A stretch of 64,000 bases of DNA, taken from the NCBI RefSeq assembly GCF_014930365.1, contig NZ_JABXWI010000004.1, positions 124,001-188,000 of the forward strand, given 5' to 3'. Source of the DNA: Streptomyces caniscabiei. Its GTDB lineage: Bacteria; Actinomycetota; Actinomycetes; Streptomycetales; Streptomycetaceae. Shown piece by piece: positions 15,894 through 25,002 of the stretch (position 1 is the first letter of the stretch; each line of letters opens with the position of its first letter). A program made the translations under genes and the position numbers. The notes below the pieces were generated by a model. The model worked only from the letters and a program-made list of their open reading frames with translations. It had not been told where the DNA came from and did not search any database.

Positions 15894-18227
15894 GTGATCG
15901 ACGTGCTGTGGGACGCGGTACCGGCCGCCGGTTCGCGGCCCGCGGGTCCGCACGGCTCGGCCGCCGCCCGGAAGGTGGTGAAGGCGGTACGGGTGGGCAC
16001 GGCGGGCCGGCTGTTCCCGCCGGTGCTGCGGGTCGCCGACGACGGTCTGCTCGTACACGACCGCTTCCTGGCCGGCGACAGCGACGCGGACGTCCTGGCT
16101 GCGGCCCTCGACTCCCCCCGATTCGCCCCCGTCGTCGCAGTGTTGGACGCCCTGGACACCTGGTGCCGGCACGCCGCTTCCCGGTACGGCACCCTGCTCG
16201 CCCCCGGTCTGCTCGACGTGACCGACGGCGCCCTCTTCGGACCGCTCGTGGCCGAGGCGTTCACCGCCTGTGCCGCCGGCGTCCCCTACGCGGCCGACGA
16301 GCAGCACAGCCTGTGGACGACGTTCCTGGACCGGTTCCTGGAGCGGGTGAGCCGCGACGTCGCCGGGCCCTGGTTCGACCGGCCCGCGCTGCGTCCGCCC
16401 CTGACGGGCATCGAGGCCCAGGGCGGAGAGACGCACAACGGCCGCGGCAGGATCCTGCGCGTGAGCCTGAGCGGCGGTGGCGTCGTCGCCTACAAGCCCC
16501 GCCCGGCCGACGGCGAACTGCTCTTCCTCGCCCCCGAGGACTCCGTGTTCGCCCTCCTCAACTCCCTGCCTCCCGTGACGGGACCGGTCGTTCTGCCCGT
16601 CCTGCGCTGTACGGCGGGCACCGGCCCCGACCGACGGGACTACACCTGGCAGGAGTGGATCGAGCCGCCCTCGCAGTGGGGCCCGATCCGCTCGGCACCC
16701 GGAAGACGGCTCGACGGCACCCGACTCGGCCGACGCCGGGCGGAACACCTGTGGCACCGGGCGGGATCCCTCGCCGCCGCGGCGTTCCGCTTCGGCATCG
16801 CCGACCTGGGCGAGGGCAACATCCTCTGCGGAACGCGTGCCGACCAGCCTGAACCCCTCCTCTACCCGGTCGACATGGAGATCTTCCTCGCGCCGCTGCC
16901 ACGCCTGTACGACACCGGACTCGTCGCCGACACCGAAGCCGGGGACCACCATCACCCGGGGCTGGAGGGCCGGCCGCGGTGGTGCACCCTGGACGGACCG
17001 GTCGCCCACTTCACCGAACACCCGGACGGCGGCCTGCGGTTGACGCGCAGAAGCCGGCCCTGCGCGCGCAGCCGGACCCGCACCGTCGTCGCGGACACCC
17101 TGGGGCGTACCGGATACGGCCCCTACCTTCCGGCCTTCCTGCGCGGGATGTTCGACGCCTGGACCCTGATGTGCCGTCACCACGACGTCATCCGGTCCTT
17201 CCTGATCCGCGCCGGACGGGAGCGGCACGTCCGTGTCCTGCTCAAGCCGACGGCCGCCTACACCGAGGTGCTCGCCGACCGCCTCACCTCGACGGCACCG
17301 GGAACCACCGACGCGGGCTTCGGCCCGGAGGAGGCGGCTCAGCTCGACGTGCTGGACGCCCCCTACTTCTTCCGCTCCGCGGAGGGCGGGCCGCTGCTGC
17401 GCGCCGGACCGCCCCCCACTCCCCTGCCGGGGCCCCCGCACCCGGACTGGCCGCCGTCGGCCACCGTCCGCGACGAACGCGGCCGCGACCTGGCCGGTCT
17501 CGGCGTGGCCCTGCGGGACGCGGTGGAGTACGTGTACGACACCGTCGGGCCCGGTGATCTCCACGGGGACGGCGTCCACGTCCGGCTCACCGACCGGAAC
17601 ACCGGGGAGGTCGCCTTCGACTGGCCGACGGCGGGTCGCCGGATCGTCCACACCTGGGATCGCGACACGTCGAGGATCCGCACGGAAACGCCGGCGCGGC
17701 CCGCCCTCGCACGCGATGTGCGGCGGCGCCTGCTGGCGATCGACCGGGTGGACGCGGCTCTGCGTGCCCGCTGGAGCGAGTCCCGCTTCGGCGACCAGGA
17801 GACCGAGGAGAGACTGCGCGCCCTGACCGACGCGGCCGTCCGCTGGCTGGAGGACGTCGTGCGCCGGCACGGCTGGCCGGGCCGAGCCCTGGTCGGCCCG
17901 GCCGCGGCGGCCGCGGCCTGCCGGCTCCTCCAGCACGCGGAGGGGCCGGCGGACTTTCAGCACGAGTGCCTCCGACTCATCGAGCGGGCCGCCCGCGACG
18001 GGGATCTGCCCTGGCGTCAGGTGGCCTACGTGACCGACGCGCTGCGTGTCCGGGAAGGCCGGCCGCAGCTGTACGGGACCAAGTTCCGCATGCGGGAAGG
18101 GAAGCTGGAGCCGTGCCCCATCGAACAGCCCGAGCAGGTGGACGAACGTCGGCGCCGTCTGAGGATGGAGCCGCTCGCCCGGTACGCCGGCCGGCTGCAC
18201 CGCCGGTACCAGCCGCAGACGGGGTGA
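15894..18227 (+). CDS. LanM-like DUF4135 dehydratase-domain protein fused to DUF6624, no LanC domain
   Basis: The 777-residue protein has a DUF4135 (LanM dehydratase/kinase-like) region over about residues 30-480. It shows VVAYKPRPADGELLF near residue 198, TWQEWIE near 250, IADLGEGNILC near 303 and VDMEIFL near 325. In LanM enzymes the third motif is normally DLHxEN; here the His is Gly. A linker domain follows, and residues about 605-775 match DUF6624 (YGTKFRMREGKLEPCPIEQPEQVDERR). The zinc-binding LanC cyclase domain is absent. The GTG at 15894 follows GGGGGAGG. It probably phosphorylates and dehydrates, or otherwise modifies, the upstream peptide. The stop overlaps the next start. Confidence 0.8.
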   Translation: MIDVLWDAVPAAGSRPAGPHGSAAARKVVKAVRVGTAGRLFPPVLRVADDGLLVHDRFLAGDSDADVLAAALDSPRFAPVVAVLDALDTWCRHAASRYGTLLAPGLLDVTDGALFGPLVAEAFTACAAGVPYAADEQHSLWTTFLDRFLERVSRDVAGPWFDRPALRPPLTGIEAQGGETHNGRGRILRVSLSGGGVVAYKPRPADGELLFLAPEDSVFALLNSLPPVTGPVVLPVLRCTAGTGPDRRDYTWQEWIEPPSQWGPIRSAPGRRLDGTRLGRRRAEHLWHRAGSLAAAAFRFGIADLGEGNILCGTRADQPEPLLYPVDMEIFLAPLPRLYDTGLVADTEAGDHHHPGLEGRPRWCTLDGPVAHFTEHPDGGLRLTRRSRPCARSRTRTVVADTLGRTGYGPYLPAFLRGMFDAWTLMCRHHDVIRSFLIRAGRERHVRVLLKPTAAYTEVLADRLTSTAPGTTDAGFGPEEAAQLDVLDAPYFFRSAEGGPLLRAGPPPTPLPGPPHPDWPPSATVRDERGRDLAGLGVALRDAVEYVYDTVGPGDLHGDGVHVRLTDRNTGEVAFDWPTAGRRIVHTWDRDTSRIRTETPARPALARDVRRRLLAIDRVDAALRARWSESRFGDQETEERLRALTDAAVRWLEDVVRRHGWPGRALVGPAAAAAACRLLQHAEGPADFQHECLRLIERAARDGDLPWRQVAYVTDALRVREGRPQLYGTKFRMREGKLEPCPIEQPEQVDERRRRLRMEPLARYAGRLHRRYQPQTG

Positions 18228-19414
18228 GCGGGACCGCGTGGGACCTCTTCGCCGCCCGCCACTGGCAGCGGACACCCGTCGTGGTGCCCGCGCCGGGCGG
18301 CCCGCGCACCGTCGACGCCGACCGCGCCTACACGACGATGGTCGAGGCCGCGCGACCGTTCCGCGCCGGCACCCGTTTCCAGGCCCTGCCCGATGTCCGC
18401 TTCCACGTCGCGGACGGCCGGATCCGGGCACCGGGTGACCTGCTGCCCGGGCCGCGGGACACGACCGCCGAGCGGTACGCCGAGCGCCTCGACCAACGCC
18501 TGGCGGGACGAGGCCGGCTGTTCGTGGTGGAGCAGGGACTCATGCTCGACCCGCCGCTGTGGGCGCGGGTGCGCTCCCTGGTCACGCCCTTGTGGGAGCG
18601 GGTCGGCTGTCCCGTCCTGCCCGTCGTCGCCGAACTCGTCCTCGGCGAGGGCATCGCGGAGCGCGACGGCTCCCCGCACTCCCCCCTGATCTGGGTGCTG
18701 CGCGGCAGCCTGACAGCCACGCCCCGGGGCTCCGGGCCCGCCCTCGACGCCGGAGCGGGGGACCTGCTCCACTGGCCGGCCGACCGGCCGCACACCCTGG
18801 CCTTCGGTCCCCGCACCATGGCCCTGCGGCTCCTGGTGCCCCGCGACCCCCGACTGGCGACCGCGGCGGTCACGGCTGTCGTGGCCGGCCTGGTGCACGC
18901 GCGGCGCGACCAGGACCGTGTCCCCTACCTGCCGTACCCGCCCGTCGGCCCGCACGCGCCCGACGAGCCCTACATGCCCGACGTGCCCGACGTGCCCGAA
19001 CTGGCGAGTACGGCGGAGCTGGTGCGCGAGGTGACGGCGGCGCCACGGCTCGGCCGGCTGCTGAGTGCCCTGTGGGCGCGCAGGGTCAGCGCCGCCGGTC
19101 TCGAACCCGCCCCGGACGCGCGGCCACCCGTACGCCTCTCCCCCGACGACCGCCTGCGGCCGGCGTCGGCTGTCGTCCGGATGCCCCTCGGCGACGGGCA
19201 GACATGGCTCTGGGCGGTCGACGGCCACGCCTTCTCGCTCCGCGGCACCCTCGGCGAACGCGTCCTGGGCCGCCTGCGGCAGGGCGAGACCCCCACGGTC
19301 CGCGATCTGTGCGCCGTGGCGGGCCCCGGTCACGACGAGGCCGTCGTGGCCCTGCTGGAGAAGCTGTACACGCTGCGGGGCGTGGACGTGGACGGACGGG
19401 AGAGCGACGCGTGA
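18224..19414 (+). CDS. JmjC/cupin-like protein with degenerate metal site
   Basis: The 396-residue protein starts at a GTG overlapping the previous stop. It is a paralogue of the next protein. A cupin/JmjC core (about residues 90-215, LPVVAELVLGEGIAE, then DLLHWPADRPHTLAFG) is followed by a Pro-rich linker and a C-terminal winged-helix-like domain. Aligned on the common LRG, the HxD of the neighbour corresponds to DGS here, so only the distal His near 187 remains. It probably cannot bind Fe(II) and may serve as a partner or peptide-binding subunit. This was aligned by eye. Confidence 0.7.
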   Translation: MSGTAWDLFAARHWQRTPVVVPAPGGPRTVDADRAYTTMVEAARPFRAGTRFQALPDVRFHVADGRIRAPGDLLPGPRDTTAERYAERLDQRLAGRGRLFVVEQGLMLDPPLWARVRSLVTPLWERVGCPVLPVVAELVLGEGIAERDGSPHSPLIWVLRGSLTATPRGSGPALDAGAGDLLHWPADRPHTLAFGPRTMALRLLVPRDPRLATAAVTAVVAGLVHARRDQDRVPYLPYPPVGPHAPDEPYMPDVPDVPELASTAELVREVTAAPRLGRLLSALWARRVSAAGLEPAPDARPPVRLSPDDRLRPASAVVRMPLGDGQTWLWAVDGHAFSLRGTLGERVLGRLRQGETPTVRDLCAVAGPGHDEAVVALLEKLYTLRGVDVDGRESDA

Positions 19415-20694
19415 GCACCTCGGTGGCGGTGGAGACGGAGTTCGACTGGGCCACCTTCGCGGAGCGGTACTGGGACCGGTCGCCCGTGCTGTTCCGTGCC
19501 CTGTCGCCCGCGCCCTTCGAGGTGTCGGAGGTGTTTCGGGCGGCTGTGCACGGCAGCCCGTGCGCAGGGCCGGAGGAACGGATGCCGCCGCACGCGCAGT
19601 TGACCGTCGAGCGCGTCCAGCGCCACACCGCCGACGGCCTGCTGCCGACCGCCGAGGACGGCGGCTTCGACGGATACGACACCCGGCTGGCCACCCGTCT
19701 CGGCGGCCTGCGCTATGCCCTTGTCGTCAACGACTTCCACGCGTTCGACGCCGCCCTGTGGTCGCGTGAGCGCGCCTTCTACGCCGGCCTGTGGGAAGCG
19801 GTCGGCCTGCCCCTGACCGGCGCCATCACGACCCTGTTCCACGGCACCTACGAGCACAGCCCCGTCGGCGTCCACAAGGACCGCTTCGCCACCTTCATGT
19901 TCGGGCTCCGCGGCCGCAAGCGCATGCGGTTCTGGCCGCGCAGGCCGTGGGACGAGGCCGTCTCCACCAAGGTCGACTACACCGGCCACCTGCCCGAGTC
20001 CTTCTCCGTCGACGTGGGGCCGGGCGAGCTGCTGTACTGGCCCGCCGACTACTACCACGTCGGTGAGAGCGCCACGCCGTCCCCCGCGACCAGCGTCAAC
20101 GTCGGTGTGCCCAGGGACGAGCACCACGCCGGTTACGAGGTGGAGGCCCTGATCGCCGACCTCGACCCGACCCGGCTCACCGGCCGCGGCAGCCTGGACA
20201 CCCTGCTCCACGTCCCCGAGGCCGAGGTCAGCGCACCGGGCCCCGGCCCGGACGGCCTGCTGTCCCCCGTACTCCCCGAGGCGTTCGGCGGTGCGGTGCG
20301 GGCGCTCGCCGACTTCGCCCGGCCCGAGCGGACAGGCCCCCGCGTCACCACCGTCTCCCTGCGCCACCGGACGGCCGGGGGCTTCGCGCCGGCTCCGGCG
20401 GCCGCCGCGTCGCGGGCCCTCGCCGACGCCGACCGAGTGCGGACCGTGCCCGACGTGCGCGTCCTGTGGGCACCGGACGGTGACGGCGGGACGCTCTGCG
20501 CGGCGAACGGCCACCACATCCGCACCTCCCTCGGGCCCGGCGCCATGACGGCGGTGACCCAGGCGCTGACCGGACCGGGCCCGCTGCGGGTGGCCGACGT
20601 CCTGTCCCTCGTACCGTCCGGCACTCCACGCGAAGAGGCCCGCGCCCTGCTGGAGCGCCTGGAGAGCTTCCGAGTACTCCGCCGGGAGCCCTGA
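19411..20694 (+). CDS. JmjC-domain Fe(II)/2-oxoglutarate-type oxygenase
   Basis: The 427-residue protein has a JmjC cupin core with the metal triad His155, Asp157 (GVHKDRFATFMFGLRG) and His216 (WPADYYHVGES). The lysine-rich RGRKRMRFWP strand suits 2-oxoglutarate binding. The C-terminal ~110 residues (VRVLWAPDGD to RALLERLESFRVL) look like the winged-helix dimer domain of ribosomal-oxygenase-type JmjC enzymes. It is the last gene of the candidate RiPP operon, coupled by a four-base overlap, and may hydroxylate the precursor. Ribosomal-protein hydroxylation is an alternative. Confidence 0.75.
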   Translation: MSTSVAVETEFDWATFAERYWDRSPVLFRALSPAPFEVSEVFRAAVHGSPCAGPEERMPPHAQLTVERVQRHTADGLLPTAEDGGFDGYDTRLATRLGGLRYALVVNDFHAFDAALWSRERAFYAGLWEAVGLPLTGAITTLFHGTYEHSPVGVHKDRFATFMFGLRGRKRMRFWPRRPWDEAVSTKVDYTGHLPESFSVDVGPGELLYWPADYYHVGESATPSPATSVNVGVPRDEHHAGYEVEALIADLDPTRLTGRGSLDTLLHVPEAEVSAPGPGPDGLLSPVLPEAFGGAVRALADFARPERTGPRVTTVSLRHRTAGGFAPAPAAAASRALADADRVRTVPDVRVLWAPDGDGGTLCAANGHHIRTSLGPGAMTAVTQALTGPGPLRVADVLSLVPSGTPREEARALLERLESFRVLRREP

Positions 20695-20822
20695 GCCGGA
20701 CGGGACGCGTACCGGCGGTATGTGGCCAGGCTGCACGATCCGCTGCCTCTGCGGGCGGGACGACGCTCGTCGTTGCTTGGGCTCGGGCTTGGGTCGAAGG
20801 CACCCGGAGGACACCGTGGCCC

Positions 20823-20880
20823 GCATCGGCCCACGGGTGTAAACCCTGGGGACCCCATGTGTACATCCGTGGGCCGATGC
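20823..20880. promoter_or_regulatory. Large inverted repeat between RiPP operon and hydrolase
   Basis: GCATCGGCCCACGG (20823-20836) and its exact complement (20867-20880) enclose a 30-nt loop. It lies about 130 bp after the oxygenase stop and 90 bp before the hydrolase start. It may be a terminator or an operator; the long loop argues against a simple terminator. The rest of 20695-20969 shows no gene. Confidence 0.45.
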
Positions 20881-20969
20881 TGCGCGGGAGGAGCCCGTGA
20901 CAGCGTTCTGCTGTGCCCACGGACCCCCCATCGGGGCACGGTCGCCGATCCATCACCACGGGAGAGCCC

Positions 20970-22190
20970 ATGACCACCACACCGTTCATCAGCCGGAACG
21001 GCATCGAGCGCCGCCGCTTACTGAGAACCGCGCTGGCTGCCGGGGCCGCCGTGCCGCTCACCGCCGTCGCCGGCCCGGCGTGGGGCCACCCAGCCGCGGC
21101 CGGTCCCGCCGCAACGCGGCTCATGCTGCCCGAGCCGACCGGGCCGTACCCGGTGGGCAGGGTCTCCCTGCACCTCGTCGACCGGTCACGCCCGGACGAC
21201 ATCGCGGGCCCGGGGCACTTCCGCGAGCTGATGGCCACCGTCTGGTACCCCGCCCGCAACGTCGAGCACTACCCGGTGGCCCCCTGGATGCCGGTCGGCG
21301 CCCTTCAGCCGTTCCTCGCCGACGCCGGGTTCAGCGACCTGGTCCCCGTCGCGCCGCTCACCGTCGGCCACGTGGGCGCGCCGGTGCGGCGGTCGGGCCG
21401 GCGGCTGCCTGTGGTCGTGTTCTCGCACGGCGCCCGCAGCCATCAGGGCGACCACACCGTCGTGGTCCAGGAGCTCGCCAGCCACGGGTACGCGGTGGTG
21501 ACGGTGGCTCACCAGTACGACACCTACACCGAGTCCCCCGACGGCCGGGTCGCCGTCCCGCTCCGCGACCCGAAAGCACCGACGCTGCCCGGGGACTTCG
21601 CCGCCGACCTGCGCTTCGTCCTCGACTGCGTCGAGCAGCTCGCCGCCGGGCGCAATCCGGACGCCGACAGGCGGGAGCTGCCGGCCGGGCTCCTCGGCTC
21701 CCTCGACCCACGGCACATGGGCGCGTTCGGCTGGTCGAAGGGCGGCACAGCCACCGCCTGCGCCACGCTCGCGGACGACCGCATCCGCGCCGGGCTGAGC
21801 CTCGACGCCCCGATGCAGATGAACCCGCCGCTCGCCGGTGACCTGGACCGACCGTTCATGATGATGTCCGCCGAGTTCGCCCGGGCCACCCATCCCGAGG
21901 CCGCCGCGTTCTGGTCGCATCTGCGGGGCCGGCGGCTGGACATCCAGGCCCAGGGCGCCGCCCACATCTCGTACGGCGACAACGAGGCACTGTTCCCCCA
22001 GGTGGCGAAGCTGTCCGGCTGGAGCGACCAGCAGCTCCAGGACGTGATCGGCACCCTCGACCCCGACCAGGCGGTGAGGATCCAGCAGGCGTACCCGCTC
22101 GCGTTCTTCGACGAACACCTGCGCCACCGCCGGCAACACCTGCTCGACGGACCGTCCCCGGCCTTCCCGGCCGTGACGTTCCTCCCCTGA
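20970..22190 (+). CDS. Tat-exported alpha/beta hydrolase (PAF-acetylhydrolase-like), TTA codon
   Basis: The 406-residue hydrolase has a twin-arginine signal (RRRLLRTALAAGAAVPLTAVAG) and probable cleavage after residue about 40. The nucleophile elbow GWSKGG holds the Ser. HisXxx in the late AAHISYGD and Asp in LSLDAPM are plausible triad partners, and VVVFSHGARSHQGD forms the oxyanion-hole strand. ATVWYPAR resembles platelet-activating-factor acetylhydrolase isoform II and dienelactone-type families. Leu17, inside the signal peptide, is TTA (21018-21020), so export may depend on bldA. The ATG at 20970 follows GGGAGAG. Whether it belongs to the RiPP operon is unknown. Confidence 0.85.
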   Translation: MTTTPFISRNGIERRRLLRTALAAGAAVPLTAVAGPAWGHPAAAGPAATRLMLPEPTGPYPVGRVSLHLVDRSRPDDIAGPGHFRELMATVWYPARNVEHYPVAPWMPVGALQPFLADAGFSDLVPVAPLTVGHVGAPVRRSGRRLPVVVFSHGARSHQGDHTVVVQELASHGYAVVTVAHQYDTYTESPDGRVAVPLRDPKAPTLPGDFAADLRFVLDCVEQLAAGRNPDADRRELPAGLLGSLDPRHMGAFGWSKGGTATACATLADDRIRAGLSLDAPMQMNPPLAGDLDRPFMMMSAEFARATHPEAAAFWSHLRGRRLDIQAQGAAHISYGDNEALFPQVAKLSGWSDQQLQDVIGTLDPDQAVRIQQAYPLAFFDEHLRHRRQHLLDGPSPAFPAVTFLP

Positions 22191-22212
22191 GCGTCCGTAC
22201 GGTAGCGGCGAG

Positions 22213-22237
22213 CGCCCGCAGCACGGTCCTGCGGGCG
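22213..22237. terminator. Bidirectional hairpin terminator
   Basis: CGCCCGCAG and CTGCGGGCG enclose a 7-nt loop between the convergent hydrolase and aconitase genes. Confidence 0.7.
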
Positions 22238-22263
22238 GGCGGCAGGGGGTTCGTCGGCACCCC

Positions 22264-25002
22264 TCACTGGTCGGTTTCGGCTGTGTCGGCGAGCAGGCCG
22301 CGAAGGACGTAGGGCATGACTCCTCCGTGGCGGAAGTAGTCGGCCTCTCGGGGGGTGTCGAGGCGGACCCGGGCGGTGAACGCCCGGTCGTCGGAGAGGA
22401 CGTGGACGGTGGACGGGATCTGGCCGGCGTCGAGGGGCTCCAGCCCGTGGACGGTGATCGTCTCGGCGCCGGTGGGAGCCAGGTCCTGAGGCCCGCCGTC
22501 GAGGAGTTCGAGCGGCAGGACGCCCATGGCGATGAGGTTCGACCGGTGGATGCGTTCGAAGGACTGCGCGATCACCGCCCGGACCCCCAGCAGCGCGGGC
22601 CCCTTGGCAGCCCAGTCACGCGAGGACCCGCCACCGTAGTCCCGGCCCGCCACGACGACCATGGGGACGCCGGCCTCACGGTAGGCGGCCGCCGTGTCGT
22701 GGATCGTGCTCTCGCGGCCGCCCTGGAGGAAGTTGAGGGTCCGGCCGCCACGGGTGCCGGGAGCGACCTGGTTGCGGAGCCGGACGTTGGCGAACGCGCC
22801 CCGCATCATCACCTGGTGGTTGCCGCGCCTGGAGGCGTAGGTGTTCAAGTCCCCTCCGGATACGCCGAGTCCGGCGAGATGGCGGGCCGCCGCGCTGGAA
22901 GCGGTGATGGCGCCGGCCGGGGAGATGTGGTCGGTGGTGACCTGGTCGCCGAGTTTGACCAGCACCCGCGCCCCGGTGATGTCCTTGACGGCCTCCGGCT
23001 CTCTGGTCATACCGTCGAGGTAGGGCGGGCGGCGGATGTACGTGGAGTCCTCGTCCCAGGCGAAGCGGTCGGTCGCGGGCACGCTGATGTCCTGCCAACG
23101 CCGGTCACCGTCGAAGACGTGTCCGTAGGCGTCGGTGAACATCGCCGCGTCGATGCTCCCGGCCATCACGGCCTCGATCTCGGCGGGGTCGGGCCGGATG
23201 TCGTGCAGGAAGACTGGATCGCCCTGCGCGTCGTGGCCGAGGGGTTCGGTCGCGAGGTCGATGTCCATGGTGCCGGTGAGGGCGTAGGCGATGACCAGGG
23301 GCGGGGACGCCAGGTAGTTCATGGCCACCTCCGGCTGGATGCGCCCCTCGAAGTTGCGGTTGCCGGAGAGCACGGACACCACCGTCAGCCCGGTGTCGGC
23401 TATCGCCTCGGACACCGGGGAGATGAGCGGGCCGGAGGCACCGATGCAGGTCATACAGCCGAACCCGGCCAGGTGGAAGCCGAGGGCCTCCAGGGCGGGG
23501 AGGAGACCGGCCCGCCGGTAGTAGTCCATGACGACCCGTGAGCCGGGGCTGAGGGTGGTCTTGACCCAGGGCCTGCTGCGCAGTCCCGCCCGGACGGCGT
23601 TGCGGGCCAGCAGCCCGGCGCCCACCATGACCGCCGGATTGGAGGTGTTGGTGCAGGAGGTGATGGCGGCGATCGCCACCGCTCCGTCGCGCAGCTCGTG
23701 CGCGGTGCCGTCGATGACGACGGTGGCCGTGGTGGCCGTGGTGGCGGGCCTGGCGGTGGCAGCCGTCGTGGCGATCGGGGCGGTGGTGGCCGTATCGCCG
23801 TCGGTGTTCTGCTTCCGCAGGGACGCGACGGCCCTGCGGAAGCGGGACTTGGCCTGGTCCAGCGGGACGCGGTCCTCTGGGCGGGAGGGCCCGGCGAGCG
23901 AGGGAACGATCGTGGACAGATCAAGGTCGACCGTGTCGGTGAACCGGGGCGGGCTGCCGGGTCGGTGCCACAGACCCTGCTCCTTGGCGTACGCCTCGAC
24001 CAGCGCGACCTGGGCCTCGGATCGCCCGGTGAACCGCAGATAGCGCAGGGTCTCGTCGTCGACGGGGAACAGCGCACAGGTCGAGCCGAACTCGGGGCTC
24101 ATGTTGGCGACGGTGACGCGGTCGGCGACCGGCAGCGTGGTGACGCCTGTGCCGTGGAACTCGACGAACTTCCCGATGACTCCGTGCGCGCGCAGCAGTT
24201 CGGTGAGGGTGAGCACCAGGTCGGTGGCCGTGGTCCCGGCGGGCAGTTCCCCGGTCAGGCGTACGCCGACGACGTCCGGGACGAGAGCGGACATGGACTG
24301 ACCGAGCATCGCGGCCTCGGCCTCGATACCGCCGATGCCCCAGCCGAGTACGCCGAGTCCGTTGACCATGGTGGTGTGCGAGTCCGTGCCGAGGCACACG
24401 TCCGGGAACGCGAGGCCGTCCTCGACCATCACCACCCGGGCGAGGTGCTCCACATTCACCTGGTGCATGATCCCCGTGCCCGGGGGGACGACCGCGAACT
24501 TCTTCAGCGACGACTGTCCCCATCTGAGGAAGCGGTACCGCTCGCCGTTACGGGCGTACTCCAGCTCCACGTTGCGGGCCAGCGCGTCGGAGCGGCCGAA
24601 GACGTCGGCGATGACCGAGTGGTCGACGACGAGTTCGGACGCGATGACGGGATCGACCAGGGAGGGATCGCCGCCGAGGGCGGTCATGGCGTCGCGCATG
24701 GCGGCGAGGTCGACGACCGTGGGTACCCCGTTGGTGTCGTGCAGGAAGACACGCGAGGCGTACAGGTCGACCGGTGTCCGCGAGGCCCCGCGCGCCAGGA
24801 TCGCCCGCGCCTGGTCGTCGCCCCGGCTCGTGCCGTCGTGGAAGCGCGCCACGTTCTCCAGCAGGATCCGCAGACTGACGGGAAGGTCGGCGGGGGCCAG
24901 CCCGGCTATGCGGTGGTACGAGAGCGACTGGCCGGCGACGTCGAGGCGCGCCCGGGTGCCCAGCGCGTCGAGCCCGGATCCCGCCAGGTGGTTACGGCCC
25001 AT
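22264..25002 (-). CDS. acnA: Aconitate hydratase (AcnA/IRP1 type)
   Basis: The enzyme interconverts citrate and isocitrate. It has 912 residues, the usual AcnA length. The 4Fe-4S ligands are Cys450 (SCTNTSNP), Cys516 and Cys519 (GFGCMTCIGASGP). LGTDSHTTMVNGLGVLGWGIGG and GRDYGGGSSRDWAAKG are intact active-site segments. A variable linker at about residues 400-434 is unusually Thr/Ala-rich (ATTAATARPATTATTATV). The ATG at 25002 follows GGAGG; the frame is open 150 bp upstream but without resemblance. The divergent GntR gene and twin palindromes suggest conditional expression, so this may be a second, non-housekeeping aconitase or a methylaconitate-type enzyme. Confidence 0.93.
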   Translation of the reverse strand: MGRNHLAGSGLDALGTRARLDVAGQSLSYHRIAGLAPADLPVSLRILLENVARFHDGTSRGDDQARAILARGASRTPVDLYASRVFLHDTNGVPTVVDLAAMRDAMTALGGDPSLVDPVIASELVVDHSVIADVFGRSDALARNVELEYARNGERYRFLRWGQSSLKKFAVVPPGTGIMHQVNVEHLARVVMVEDGLAFPDVCLGTDSHTTMVNGLGVLGWGIGGIEAEAAMLGQSMSALVPDVVGVRLTGELPAGTTATDLVLTLTELLRAHGVIGKFVEFHGTGVTTLPVADRVTVANMSPEFGSTCALFPVDDETLRYLRFTGRSEAQVALVEAYAKEQGLWHRPGSPPRFTDTVDLDLSTIVPSLAGPSRPEDRVPLDQAKSRFRRAVASLRKQNTDGDTATTAPIATTAATARPATTATTATVVIDGTAHELRDGAVAIAAITSCTNTSNPAVMVGAGLLARNAVRAGLRSRPWVKTTLSPGSRVVMDYYRRAGLLPALEALGFHLAGFGCMTCIGASGPLISPVSEAIADTGLTVVSVLSGNRNFEGRIQPEVAMNYLASPPLVIAYALTGTMDIDLATEPLGHDAQGDPVFLHDIRPDPAEIEAVMAGSIDAAMFTDAYGHVFDGDRRWQDISVPATDRFAWDEDSTYIRRPPYLDGMTREPEAVKDITGARVLVKLGDQVTTDHISPAGAITASSAAARHLAGLGVSGGDLNTYASRRGNHQVMMRGAFANVRLRNQVAPGTRGGRTLNFLQGGRESTIHDTAAAYREAGVPMVVVAGRDYGGGSSRDWAAKGPALLGVRAVIAQSFERIHRSNLIAMGVLPLELLDGGPQDLAPTGAETITVHGLEPLDAGQIPSTVHVLSDDRAFTARVRLDTPREADYFRHGGVMPYVLRGLLADTAETDQ

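Noticed and set aside
23700..23800. Thr/Ala-rich linker in aconitase as a possible inserted element
   Set aside because: AcnA proteins vary in length and composition at this inter-domain linker; the surrounding active-site motifs are intact.
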